NCBI RefSeq assembly: GCF_900128885.1
Contig: NZ_FQTU01000002.1
Coordinates: 169,008 to 233,007, forward strand
DNA from: Alkalibacter saccharofermentans DSM 14828
GTDB lineage: Bacteria; Bacillota; Clostridia; Eubacteriales; Alkalibacteraceae
Length of the DNA: 64,000 nucleotides
Reading direction: 5' to 3'
Both the position numbers and the translations under genes were made by a program. Below the pieces are notes generated by a model. That model was not told the origin of the DNA, searched no databases, and saw only the letters and a program-made list of their open reading frames with translations. Positions 8,831 to 16,681 of this stretch are shown here, piece after piece. Every line of letters starts with the position of its first letter. The stretch's first letter is position 1.

Positions 8831-10135
8831 ATGAATGATCTAAGCTTTGGATTTCCGGAAGTAAGTATGGCAAAAGACGACATAATAGCGACATATTATA
8901 TTGAGACTGATTCATCAGACATATTAAAGTACGTTGTGGCCATAGCCGAGGAGCAGACCACCAGCACCTGGACGGCAGTGCCGGGAGAGCATGAGAAGAT
9001 AAGACGGAAGCATACCGGAAAGGTAGTTGCCGTTTATGCTTTGCCGGATTATGAGTTTATCGTGCCAAAGGAAGAGGTAAACAGAAAGTACGTAGTGCAG
9101 ATAGCTTTTCCTTCTATAAATTTTGATCCTCAGATACCGATGCTTTTGTCTTCGGTTATAGGAAACATTGCTCAGATTCCATATTTAAAACTTATGGACA
9201 TAGCTTTCCCCGAATCTTGGATAAAGGGCTTCAAAGGACCGAAGTTCGGAATAGAAGGAATCAGGGATTTGCTGGGAGTAAAAGAAAGACCATTTGTAAA
9301 CAATATGATAAAGCCCGACATAGGCTGGACTCCTGAAGAAGGAGCGAATATGGCATACGAGGTCGCTCTTGGAGGCGGAGACTTCATCAAAGACGATGAG
9401 CTTTTACCGGGAAACCCTGCATACTGTCCCTTGGAAGACAGAGTAAAAGCCATAATGGCGGCTATTAAAAGCGCAGACGAAGAAACCGGTGAAAAAACGT
9501 TATACACTCCAAATATTACAGATGACATAAGCAAGCTGAAAGACAATGCGTACAGAGCGATTGACGCAGGGGCCAATGCGCTGATGATGAACTTCTATAC
9601 AATAGGATTTTCAGCAGCAAAAATGATTGCAGAGGATCCCAACATAAATGTTCCTATTATGGCTCATATCGATTTCTCGGGAACAACATTCGGATCTCCT
9701 TATCAGGGGATAAGCTCACCTCTCTTGGTAGGAAAACTGGCTAGGATGTGCGGTGCCGATATGCAGATTATCACAAGTCCATACGGCAAGTTCCCTGTTG
9801 TAAAAAGCAAGTGTCAGCAGCAGGTTTTAATGGCCAGACAAGAGCTGTTTGGAATCAAGCCTATGTTGCCGCTTTTATCAGGAGGCATGACCCAGGGAGC
9901 AGTTCCACAAACTATGAAGGAGCTGGGGACTGATATTTGTTTGGCAGCAGGCGGGGCAATCCACGGTCATCCCATGGGCGCCACGGCAGGTGCTAAATCT
10001 ATGAGACAAGCAATAGAAGCGACGATGCAGGGAGTCAGCTTGGGAGAATATGCTAAGGAACATAAGGAGCTTGCTGCTATTGTGGATTCATGGGGCAAGG
10101 AAGACGTATCTGAATATTTTGATTTAAAAAAATAA
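8831..10135 (+). CDS. RuBisCO-like protein (form IV)
   Basis: Large-subunit RuBisCO fold of 434 residues. By position against form I RuBisCO (constant offset of 14), the metal/carbamate set is kept: Lys187, Asp189 and Glu190 in FIKDDE match K201, D203 and E204, and Lys161 in MIKPDIG matches K175. The K177 position is Asp163. Lys320 in SPYGKF falls at the loop-6 K334 position by the same offset. The phosphate site is present (LSGGMTQG; GGAIHGHPMG). Such proteins are usually enolases, isomerases or decarboxylases of keto-sugar phosphates, for example MtnW of methionine salvage or the apionate-pathway enzymes. No methionine-salvage gene is nearby; the next gene is a polyol-type dehydrogenase, so a carbohydrate role is my inference. 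Confidence 0.88.
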   Translation: MNDLSFGFPEVSMAKDDIIATYYIETDSSDILKYVVAIAEEQTTSTWTAVPGEHEKIRRKHTGKVVAVYALPDYEFIVPKEEVNRKYVVQIAFPSINFDPQIPMLLSSVIGNIAQIPYLKLMDIAFPESWIKGFKGPKFGIEGIRDLLGVKERPFVNNMIKPDIGWTPEEGANMAYEVALGGGDFIKDDELLPGNPAYCPLEDRVKAIMAAIKSADEETGEKTLYTPNITDDISKLKDNAYRAIDAGANALMMNFYTIGFSAAKMIAEDPNINVPIMAHIDFSGTTFGSPYQGISSPLLVGKLARMCGADMQIITSPYGKFPVVKSKCQQQVLMARQELFGIKPMLPLLSGGMTQGAVPQTMKELGTDICLAAGGAIHGHPMGATAGAKSMRQAIEATMQGVSLGEYAKEHKELAAIVDSWGKEDVSEYFDLKK

Positions 10136-10137
10136 AA

Positions 10138-10190
10138 AATGAGATTACAGAGCACATGGTGCGATTATCAAGCTGTGTGCTTTGCTCATT
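10138..10190 (+). repeat. Long inverted repeat between RLP and dehydrogenase genes
   Basis: AATGAG (10138-10143) pairs with CTCATT (10185-10190) and AGCACA (10151-10156) with TGTGCT (10176-10181), with further weak pairing inside. There is no T-run, and the next gene's ribosome site begins at 10193, so this looks like an operon-internal processing or regulatory hairpin rather than a terminator. Confidence 0.5.
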
Positions 10191-10206
10191 CCAGGAGGAG
10201 AGACTT

Positions 10207-11241
10207 ATGAAAGCGGCATTATTGTACGGACCTGAAGATTTAAGGATAGAGGATGTAAAAACTCCGGTATGCAAGAAAGAAGAGGTGCTTATTCGTGTAC
10301 ATGGAGTGGGCCTTTGCGGGTCGGATATCAGAACCATAATCCACGGACATCACAGGCTTGAGTATCCGCAGATACTGGGACATGAAATTGCCGGAGAAAT
10401 CGTAGAAATTGGCGAAGGAGTTAAAGGTTTTTCACCAGGTGAAAGAGTATATGTTTCCCCCCTTGTTCCCTGCTACGAATGTCCTGCTTGCAAAAGGGGG
10501 TGGCTGGGACAGTGCGAAAACCTTACGGTACCAGGGACTACCATACCCGGTGGATTTGCCGAATACATGATCGTGACAGAGGATATCATAAAAAAGGGTC
10601 AGGTAATAAAGATGCCACATGACATGTCCTATGAAGAGGCAGTAATGACCGAGCCGCTATCATCGGTTTTTTCATGCCAGGAATACGCCAATGTCACTTT
10701 GGGGGATACTGTGGTAGTAATAGGCATGGGACCAATAGGATGTCTTCAACTTGAACTTGCAAAGCTAAGAGGCGCTAAAAGAGTAATAGCTGTTGAGCCT
10801 TCAAGGATAAGGCTTGAAAAGGCTCGTGAGTTTGGAGCAGACTTTATCATTGATCCATTTGAAGTTGATCCTGTAAAAAGAGTCCGGGAAATAACAGGAG
10901 GATGGGGTGCAGAAGTAGTCATATCGGCAAACCCCAGCACTAAAGCCCAGGGGCAAGCCATTAAAATGGCATGCAAAAGGGGAAAGGTGGTATTTTTTGG
11001 TGGAGTTCCAAAGGGCGAGATGACATTGATAGATAGCAACTTCGTACACTATGAGCAGATCACTATTTTGGGACATTTTGGTTATGACCATATGCAAAAT
11101 GCCAGATCCTTTGACTTGATTGCCGATAAAAAAATAAAGGCCGACAGATATGTGACTCATGTTCTGCCTCTAGAGGATGCAATGAAGGGCGTAGAAATGG
11201 CAAAAAGCGGTGAGGCCATAAAAGTCGTTTTGAAGCCGTAG
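10207..11241 (+). CDS. Zinc-dependent polyol/sugar-phosphate dehydrogenase (GatD/sorbitol dehydrogenase family)
   Basis: Medium-chain dehydrogenase of 344 residues. The catalytic zinc site is seen in GLCGSDIR and GHEIAGEIVEIG, the structural zinc site in CYECPACKRGWLGQC, and the NAD site in VVIGMGPIGCLQ. The sequence resembles galactitol-1-phosphate and sorbitol dehydrogenases, so it probably oxidises a sugar alcohol or its phosphate to a ketose. The ATG at 10207 follows CCAGGAGG; an upstream ATG at 10156 lies in the inverted repeat and lacks a ribosome site. It follows the RLP gene on the same strand, and I infer that the two act in one pathway. The substrate is unknown. Confidence 0.85.
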   Translation: MKAALLYGPEDLRIEDVKTPVCKKEEVLIRVHGVGLCGSDIRTIIHGHHRLEYPQILGHEIAGEIVEIGEGVKGFSPGERVYVSPLVPCYECPACKRGWLGQCENLTVPGTTIPGGFAEYMIVTEDIIKKGQVIKMPHDMSYEEAVMTEPLSSVFSCQEYANVTLGDTVVVIGMGPIGCLQLELAKLRGAKRVIAVEPSRIRLEKAREFGADFIIDPFEVDPVKRVREITGGWGAEVVISANPSTKAQGQAIKMACKRGKVVFFGGVPKGEMTLIDSNFVHYEQITILGHFGYDHMQNARSFDLIADKKIKADRYVTHVLPLEDAMKGVEMAKSGEAIKVVLKP

Positions 11242-11274
11242 TTTGTATTACGTGTCAAACATACCTGATTAGGG

Positions 11275-11280
11275 TATAAT
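11275..11280 (+). promoter_or_regulatory. Candidate -10 element for the HAD gene pair
   Basis: TATAAT is placed 28 bases before the first HAD start codon. The -35 at the proper distance (GTGTCA, 11252-11257) is weak, so assignment is tentative. Confidence 0.4.
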
Positions 11281-11308
11281 ATAAACATAACCAACACGGA
11301 GGTAGAAG

Positions 11309-12112
11309 ATGATAAAGTTATTGGCCCTGGATATTGACGGAACACTCATAAGGGAAGACAACAAAATAAGCGCGGTTGTCAGGGAATCGATCCTTAAAGC
11401 TTACCACAATGGAGTTAAGGTCGTTTTGCTTTCAGGAAGAAACTATTTTGGGATGAAGGATTATATACATGAGCTTGGTCTGAAAGGCATTGCAGCATCG
11501 GCTAACGGAGCGGAAATAGTAAGCATTGAAGACGAAGAGGTAATTTATCAAGAGACGATTCCTTACGATATTGCAAGATCTGTAGTGGAAAAGAGTATTT
11601 CTGTGGGAACAGTCCCTATAAATTTTTCAAACTGCAAGGTATATACAAAGGGTTTTGATTCCTTGCCTAGGGATTATATTAAGGCTCTTAATCAGGAATT
11701 TCATTATATCGAGGATATATACGAAAATCTTAAGGATTATCCCTCGGCGAAGCTGATGATGGTGGGAGCGAAAAATAACCTCGATACAATCAAGGAGTTT
11801 TCTCTGACTAGCTACGGCGAGGTATTAAACGCGGATTTCAGTATGGAGACTCTGCTTGAAGTGTATTCAAATAAGGCGGACAAAGGCAAAGCGTTAAGCT
11901 TTATGATGGAACACTACGGTGTGCTAAAAGAAGAGACCATGTGCATAGGTGATTCAGAAAATGACATACCTATGTTTAAGACGGCTGGGATATCTGTGGC
12001 TATGGGCAATGCATCTGAAAATGTAAAGTCCCATGCAATGGAGATTACTGGCCATGTTGAAAATGACGGAGTGAAGCTTGCTTTGGACAAGCATGTATTT
12101 GGAAGGATTTAA
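11309..12112 (+). CDS. Cof-type HAD-IIB phosphatase (first of tandem pair)
   Basis: Haloacid dehalogenase superfamily phosphatase of 267 residues. Motif I is DIDGTL (nucleophile Asp at about residue 8), motif II is the serine in LSGRN, and motif IV is GDSENDIPM. The type IIB cap lies between motifs II and III. Family members hydrolyse sugar phosphates, pyridoxal phosphate or flavin phosphates; the substrate cannot be read from sequence. The ATG follows GGAGGT. Being next to the RLP/dehydrogenase pair, it might remove phosphate from a product of that pathway, but it has its own -10-like element. Confidence 0.87.
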   Translation: MIKLLALDIDGTLIREDNKISAVVRESILKAYHNGVKVVLLSGRNYFGMKDYIHELGLKGIAASANGAEIVSIEDEEVIYQETIPYDIARSVVEKSISVGTVPINFSNCKVYTKGFDSLPRDYIKALNQEFHYIEDIYENLKDYPSAKLMMVGAKNNLDTIKEFSLTSYGEVLNADFSMETLLEVYSNKADKGKALSFMMEHYGVLKEETMCIGDSENDIPMFKTAGISVAMGNASENVKSHAMEITGHVENDGVKLALDKHVFGRI

Positions 12113-12125
12113 AAGAGGTGAAAAA

Positions 12126-12962
12126 ATGATAAAATTACTGGCAATTGATATAGACGGCACGTTGATCAATTTTGAGAGACCGAATATATCTAAAAAGGTT
12201 ATAAATACGGTTATGGCAGCAAAAAAGCTTGGGGTTTATGTGGTGTTGATATCCGGCAGAAACTATTACAGCATGAAGCGATATCTAGAAGACTTAGGGA
12301 TTGAAGAATACGGAATTACAACAAATGGTGGCATAGTTTTGGACTTAAAGACAGGCAAGGCGATTATCGAAAACGAGATGAAAAAAGAGATAGCATTGGG
12401 CATATATAATAAGCTTGAGGAAGAAGAAATTCCATATAGCCTTTTTGCAGGACTTAACGTATATGTTTCGGAAGAGCATCGCAACCAGCCCACTATTTCA
12501 CTATTGGCAAAGGAAAAAGACAACGTCATCGTTGTCGATGATATGAAGAAATTCATACTAGAAAACAAAATGAACAAGTTCATGTTTATGGACGAAGACC
12601 ACACCCTTGATGCGTTAAGAGATTATTTTGAGGAAAAGTACGGGGAATGCGTGAATGTGGAATACGGGTTTGAAAAACATATGGAGATATATCCAAAGTG
12701 CCTTGACAAAGGAATGGCGTTGGAAGGTCTTGCCGAGCAGCTTGAAATACCCATGGAAAATGTAATGGCCATAGGAGATGCAGAAAATGACATCTCGATG
12801 CTGGAAGTGGCTGGGACAGGTATAGCTATGGGCAATGCCATTAAAAACGTCAAGGATCATGCGGATTTTGTCACAAAGTCCGTAGAAGAGGACGGAGTGG
12901 CATATGCTATTGAAAAATTTATAATTAAGAAATGCTGTAAAGAAGATGGGAAAGCGGTTTGA
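12126..12962 (+). CDS. Cof-type HAD-IIB phosphatase (second of tandem pair)
   Basis: A 278-residue paralogue of the preceding gene: both begin MIKLLA(L/I)DIDGTLI and share LSGRN/ISGRN, GD(S/A)ENDI and a MGNA(S/I)(E/K)NVK segment, pointing to an old tandem duplication. The caps differ more than the core, which suggests different substrates. Start chosen at ATG 12126 after AGAGGTG, only 13 bases after the first gene; the ATG at 12078 would overlap it. A terminator overlaps the stop codon. Confidence 0.87.
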   Translation: MIKLLAIDIDGTLINFERPNISKKVINTVMAAKKLGVYVVLISGRNYYSMKRYLEDLGIEEYGITTNGGIVLDLKTGKAIIENEMKKEIALGIYNKLEEEEIPYSLFAGLNVYVSEEHRNQPTISLLAKEKDNVIVVDDMKKFILENKMNKFMFMDEDHTLDALRDYFEEKYGECVNVEYGFEKHMEIYPKCLDKGMALEGLAEQLEIPMENVMAIGDAENDISMLEVAGTGIAMGNAIKNVKDHADFVTKSVEEDGVAYAIEKFIIKKCCKEDGKAV

Positions 12963-12986
12963 GTTAATGCTCAAGCTGTTTTTTTA
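12948..12986 (+). terminator. Terminator overlapping the end of the second HAD gene
   Basis: AAAGCGGTTTGAG (12951-12963) pairs with CTCAAGCTGTTT around the loop TTAATG, with several G-U pairs, followed by a run of T. The stem includes the stop codon of the HAD gene. Confidence 0.75.
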
Positions 12987-13032
12987 TTGACAACGCATTT
13001 AAATGGGTATAGTATAATAATATATAAAACAA
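12987..13032 (+). promoter_or_regulatory. cymR promoter region with candidate CymR operator
   Basis: TTGACA is at 12987-12992; overlapping -10-like hexamers TATAGT (13008-13013) and TATAAT (13013-13018) follow with spacers of 15 and 20. Bases 13014-13032 (ATAATAATATATAAAACAA) recur exactly at 15126-15144 in the cysK leader. The shared 19-mer at a regulator gene and at its expected target fits an autoregulatory operator. Confidence 0.55.
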
Positions 13033-13061
13033 ATAGGAATAGTGGTAAATGGGGTGAAAAT

Positions 13062-13508
13062 ATGAAAATATCCACAAAAGGAAGATACGGAATTAGGGCG
13101 ATGGTGGATTTGGCGGTATATTCTGCAGGAGATCACATGCCTCTTAGCAATGTCGCTCAAAGACAGGGAATATCAAATAATTACTTAGAACAAGTTTTCT
13201 CGACTCTCAGAAAAGCTGGACTGGTAAAAAGCGTTAAAGGTGCTCAAGGAGGATATCTTCTTGCCAAGGATCCATCAGAAATAACTGCAGGGATGATACT
13301 GAGTACATTGGAAGGCGATCTTTCCGTCATTGATGAGAGCAAGGAGGCTGAATCTCAAAAGGACAGCATTCAATATTATTTAAAAGACATGCTATGGAGA
13401 AAAATTAATATCAGCATAGAAGATGTTGTAAAGTCGATTACCTTGGAAGAATTGGCACAGGGGTACAAGGCATCTATAGGAGAATCGGATTTGATGTATT
13501 ACATTTAG
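13062..13508 (+). CDS. cymR: Rrf2-family transcriptional regulator, CymR-like
   Basis: Winged-helix Rrf2 protein of 148 residues opening MKISTKGRYGIRAMVDLA. It contains no cysteine, so it cannot hold the iron-sulfur cluster of IscR/NsrR-type relatives. This fits CymR, the cysteine-metabolism repressor of Firmicutes, which in Bacillus senses sulfur status through complex formation with CysK. The adjacent trans-sulfuration and cysK genes support this. ATG 13062 follows GGGGTG; the upstream reading at 12987 runs through the promoter. Confidence 0.85.
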   Translation: MKISTKGRYGIRAMVDLAVYSAGDHMPLSNVAQRQGISNNYLEQVFSTLRKAGLVKSVKGAQGGYLLAKDPSEITAGMILSTLEGDLSVIDESKEAESQKDSIQYYLKDMLWRKINISIEDVVKSITLEELAQGYKASIGESDLMYYI

Positions 13509-13518
13509 GGAGGTAGTC

Positions 13519-13911
13519 ATGAAAAAAGAGATAAATACCCACAAGGCCCCAAAAGCGGTTGGACCATATTCACAAGGGATAGCAACTGAAAGCACGGTAT
13601 ATCTTTCGGGGCAGATACCCTTAGACCCTGAGACGGGAAGGCTTGTAGAGGGTGATGCAAAAAAGCAGACGGAGCAGGTCATGAAAAACATCGGAGCAGT
13701 CCTAAATGAAGAGGGCCTCACCTATGATGATATTTTAAAGGCGGTCATCTACTTGACTGATCTCAAGGATTTTGATGCGGTAAATGAAGCCTATTCAAGC
13801 CTGCTGGGAAAACCTTATCCTGCGAGATCATGCATAGAGGTTTCAGCTCTTCCCAAAGGTGCCTCAGTGGAGATAGAGGTGATAGCTATTAGAAATGAGG
13901 AGGTTGTTTGA
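13519..13911 (+). CDS. ridA: RidA family enamine/imine deaminase
   Basis: YjgF/YER057c/UK114 protein of 130 residues with the family signature PARSCIEVSALPKGASVEIE near residue 98; the arginine there binds the substrate carboxylate. RidA hydrolyses reactive 2-aminoacrylate and similar imines released by PLP enzymes such as cystathionine lyases and cysteine desulfhydrases. Its position between cymR and a PLP-dependent trans-sulfuration gene is therefore functionally sensible. Starts 10 bases after cymR with GGGAGGT. Confidence 0.92.
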   Translation: MKKEINTHKAPKAVGPYSQGIATESTVYLSGQIPLDPETGRLVEGDAKKQTEQVMKNIGAVLNEEGLTYDDILKAVIYLTDLKDFDAVNEAYSSLLGKPYPARSCIEVSALPKGASVEIEVIAIRNEEVV

Positions 13912-15047
13912 TGGATTTTTCTACAAAACTTATCAGAAACGGGTTTGAAACTGATAAATATACCGGAGCACTTAGCATACCTATATATCAGGCATCAACG
14001 TACAGTCAAAAAAGTGCGGATTGCGACGGCGAATATGAGTACTCGAGATCCCAAAATCCTACGAGAGAAGCTTTGGAAAAGACTATTGCCTTGCTTGAAA
14101 ACGGCACTAACGGATATGCATTTTCTAGCGGCATGGCTGCAACATCCTCAGTTTTGTCGATTTTTTCCCAAGGAGATCATCTTCTCGTATGCAAGGATGT
14201 ATACGGAGGAACCTATAGAGTGGCAAGCGGGCTGTTTCCCAATTTTGGAATCGAGACTACATTTGTGGACATGACGGATATTGAAGAAATAAAAAGAAAT
14301 ATAAAGACAAATACAAAGGGCATATATTTAGAAACTCCGTCAAATCCATTGATGAAGGTAACGGATATAAAAAAGGTTGCGTCCATTGCCAAGAGCAAAG
14401 GAATTATAACTATGCTGGATAATACCTTTATGTCACCTTATCTGCAAAGACCTCTAGACCTGGGGGTGGATATAGTCATTCACAGCGCAACAAAATTTAT
14501 TGGGGGCCATAGCGATGTTCTCGGAGGCTTGGCAGTGGTCAAGGACAAGGCTCTGGCTAAGAGGATACATTTTGTCCAAATGAGCTTTGGAGCGGTTCTT
14601 GGTCCACAGGACTGTTGGCTGCTGTTAAGAGGTCTTAAGACACTGAAGGTAAGGATGGACTACCAGCAGGAAAGTGCTAAAAAAATCGCCTTATGGCTAA
14701 AAAATCAAGAAGCTGTGGAAAAGGTATACTATCCGGGACTGGAAGATCATCAGGACAAGGAAATCCATGACGGGCAATCTTTTGGACCTGGGGCGGTTTT
14801 GTCTTTTGAAACCAAAACGGATAAAGCTGCAAAAGATTTTTTAAACAAAGTTGAAAGCATACTTGCAGTAAGCCTAGGAGGAGTGGAGACCATAGTGTCC
14901 TACCCCACGAAAATGAGTCATGGCTCGATGCCAAAGGAAGTGAAAAGTGATCTTGGTATATCGGATAAGCTAATCAGGATTTCCGTGGGTCTGGAAGATA
15001 CAGGAGATTTGATTGCAGACTTTGAACAGGCGCTTAATTCTGACTAA
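13911..15047 (+). CDS. Trans-sulfuration PLP enzyme (cystathionine gamma-lyase/synthase family)
   Basis: Cys/Met-metabolism PLP enzyme of 378 residues. The Schiff-base lysine lies in SATKFIGGHSD, with YSRSQNPTR near the N-terminus and the SLGGVETI segment near the C-terminus. The family includes cystathionine gamma-synthase, gamma-lyase and beta-lyase, and I cannot separate these by eye. The context, CymR-like regulator and cysK, favours cysteine/homocysteine interconversion. ATG 13911 shares one base with the ridA stop (TGATG); GAGGAGG lies just upstream. Confidence 0.88.
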   Translation: MDFSTKLIRNGFETDKYTGALSIPIYQASTYSQKSADCDGEYEYSRSQNPTREALEKTIALLENGTNGYAFSSGMAATSSVLSIFSQGDHLLVCKDVYGGTYRVASGLFPNFGIETTFVDMTDIEEIKRNIKTNTKGIYLETPSNPLMKVTDIKKVASIAKSKGIITMLDNTFMSPYLQRPLDLGVDIVIHSATKFIGGHSDVLGGLAVVKDKALAKRIHFVQMSFGAVLGPQDCWLLLRGLKTLKVRMDYQQESAKKIALWLKNQEAVEKVYYPGLEDHQDKEIHDGQSFGPGAVLSFETKTDKAAKDFLNKVESILAVSLGGVETIVSYPTKMSHGSMPKEVKSDLGISDKLIRISVGLEDTGDLIADFEQALNSD

Positions 15048-15056
15048 ACATATAAT

Positions 15057-15144
15057 TAATATATAAAATAGCTCTTGACATCAAGAAAAAGGGTAAGTAT
15101 AATAAAGCATATAAAGTTGATAAGAATAATAATATATAAAACAA
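15057..15144 (+). promoter_or_regulatory. cysK promoter with candidate CymR operators
   Basis: A consensus promoter is present: TTGACA (15075-15080), 17-base spacer, TATAAT (15098-15103). The 19-mer at 15126-15144 is identical to the one before cymR and lies just after the expected transcription start. A partial copy, TAATATATAAAA, is at 15057-15068 upstream of the -35. The layout fits repression by a dimeric regulator contacting both sides of the promoter. Confidence 0.65.
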
Positions 15145-15156
15145 GGAGGAAAAATA

Positions 15157-16089
15157 ATGGCTAATATTGCAAAAAGCTTGGTTGACTTGATCGGAAATAC
15201 GCCGTTGCTGCAACTTAATAATTACAAGGAGGAAAGTGGGGCACAGGGAGATATCCTGGCTAAGCTTGAGTACTTTAACCCTGCGGGAAGCGTTAAGGAC
15301 CGTATCGGATATGCAATGATAAAGGACGCAGAAGATAAAGGGCTTTTAAACAAGGACTCTGTAATAATAGAGCCCACAAGTGGAAATACTGGAATAGCCT
15401 TGGCTTTTGTGGCTGCAGCAAAGAAGTATAGGCTTATACTGACTATGCCGGAGACGATGAGCGTCGAAAGAAGAAACCTTTTAAAGCAACTTGGTGCCGA
15501 GCTTGTGCTTACCCCGGGAAGTGAAGGCATGAAGGGTGCCATCAACAAAGCGGAGGAGTTGGCTAAAGAAAACTCAAATGCCATTGTACTTCAGCAGTTT
15601 AAGAACCCTGCAAATCCTAAAATTCACAGAGAAACTACAGCGGAAGAGATTTGGAGAGACACGGATGGAAAAGTTGATATTTTTGTTGCTGGAATCGGGA
15701 CAGGCGGAACCATAACAGGAGCAGGGGAGGCCTTAAAGCAGAAGAATCCTGATCTGAAAGTAATTGCCGTGGAGCCCTTTGACTCCGCCATACTATCAGG
15801 GGAAAAGCCAGGACCACATAAAATCCAGGGAATCGGCGCAGGATTCGTGCCGGATGTTTTAAACACAGGTGTCATAGACGAAATTGTTAAAGTTAAAAAC
15901 GAGGATGCCTTTGCCACTGCAAAGAAAATAGCTTCAAGCGAAGGTCTGTTGGTAGGGATTTCCTCAGGAGCAGCGCTTCATGCAGCTACTGAAATCGCCA
16001 AAAGAGAAGAAAACAAGGGAAAGACAATCGTCGTGGTTCTTCCCGACACCGGAGAAAGATACCTTTCAACTCCACTGTTTCAAGAATAA
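15157..16089 (+). CDS. cysK: Cysteine synthase A (O-acetylserine sulfhydrylase)
   Basis: PLP enzyme making cysteine from O-acetylserine and sulfide, 310 residues. The PLP lysine is in SVKDRIG (near residue 45); the substrate loop PTSGNTGIAL and the phosphate-binding GTGGTITG are canonical. In Firmicutes CysK is also the partner of CymR, which fits the neighbourhood. It has its own strong promoter and a strong terminator, and AAGGAGG before the ATG. Confidence 0.95.
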   Translation: MANIAKSLVDLIGNTPLLQLNNYKEESGAQGDILAKLEYFNPAGSVKDRIGYAMIKDAEDKGLLNKDSVIIEPTSGNTGIALAFVAAAKKYRLILTMPETMSVERRNLLKQLGAELVLTPGSEGMKGAINKAEELAKENSNAIVLQQFKNPANPKIHRETTAEEIWRDTDGKVDIFVAGIGTGGTITGAGEALKQKNPDLKVIAVEPFDSAILSGEKPGPHKIQGIGAGFVPDVLNTGVIDEIVKVKNEDAFATAKKIASSEGLLVGISSGAALHAATEIAKREENKGKTIVVVLPDTGERYLSTPLFQE

Positions 16090-16100
16090 ACAAAATAATC

Positions 16101-16142
16101 AAAGCCTTGAGCCAATAATAATAATTAGCTCAAGGCTTTTTA
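16101..16142 (+). terminator. cysK terminator
   Basis: AAAGCCTTGAGC (16101-16112) pairs perfectly with GCTCAAGGCTTT (16128-16139), followed by T residues. Confidence 0.9.
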
Positions 16143-16195
16143 CGTGCAAGTAAATAAGGTATAATATACATAATAAAGTGAATAGGGAGGAAGAA

Positions 16196-16681
16196 ATGCT
16201 AAGGCCGGCAGAGAAAAAAGACATTGAAGAAATAACCTTGATATACAATTATTACATCGAAAATTCAACAGCCCTGTATCATTACACCTCCAAGAGCTCT
16301 GAGGAAATGGAGAAGTGGCATAGCGAAAAGGAAAAGGCGGGGTTACCCATAATAGCAGCAGAAATAGATGGAGTAGTCGCTGGTTTCGCAACTTACGGAC
16401 CATACAGGCCGTTTGAAGGGTTTAAAAAAACTATTGAGCATTCTGTTTACTTAAGAAAAGACTACCAAGGGAAAGGTCTGGGAAGAAAACTCTTGAAGGC
16501 AATACTTCAGAAGGCCAAAGAAAAAGAATATCATGCGGCATTGGCGTATATTGATTCAGAAAATACGACCAGTATAAGATTGCACGAGAAAGAAGGCTTT
16601 TTTAGGTGTGGAGCAATAAAGGAGGCAGGGTATAAATTCGATAGGTATCTTGATCTTGTAATACTGGAAAAGCTGTTTTGA
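16196..16681 (+). CDS. GNAT family N-acetyltransferase (phosphinothricin/methionine-sulfone acetyltransferase-like)
   Basis: Acetyl-CoA-dependent transferase of 161 residues. The start RPAEKKDIEEITLIYNYYI and the acetyl-CoA loop YQGKGLGRKLL (motif A) match the PAT/MddA-like branch, which acetylates phosphinothricin or methionine sulfone and sulfoximine. The natural substrate here is unknown. The ATG at 16196 follows AGGGAGG; an upstream GTG at 16178 precedes the ribosome site. A TATAAT at 16160-16165 may be its -10. It is a single gene between terminated units. Confidence 0.85.
   Translation: MLRPAEKKDIEEITLIYNYYIENSTALYHYTSKSSEEMEKWHSEKEKAGLPIIAAEIDGVVAGFATYGPYRPFEGFKKTIEHSVYLRKDYQGKGLGRKLLKAILQKAKEKEYHAALAYIDSENTTSIRLHEKEGFFRCGAIKEAGYKFDRYLDLVILEKLF

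Noticed and set aside
9748..9933. Short + strand frame inside the RLP gene
   Set aside because: Out of frame with the RLP and without support.
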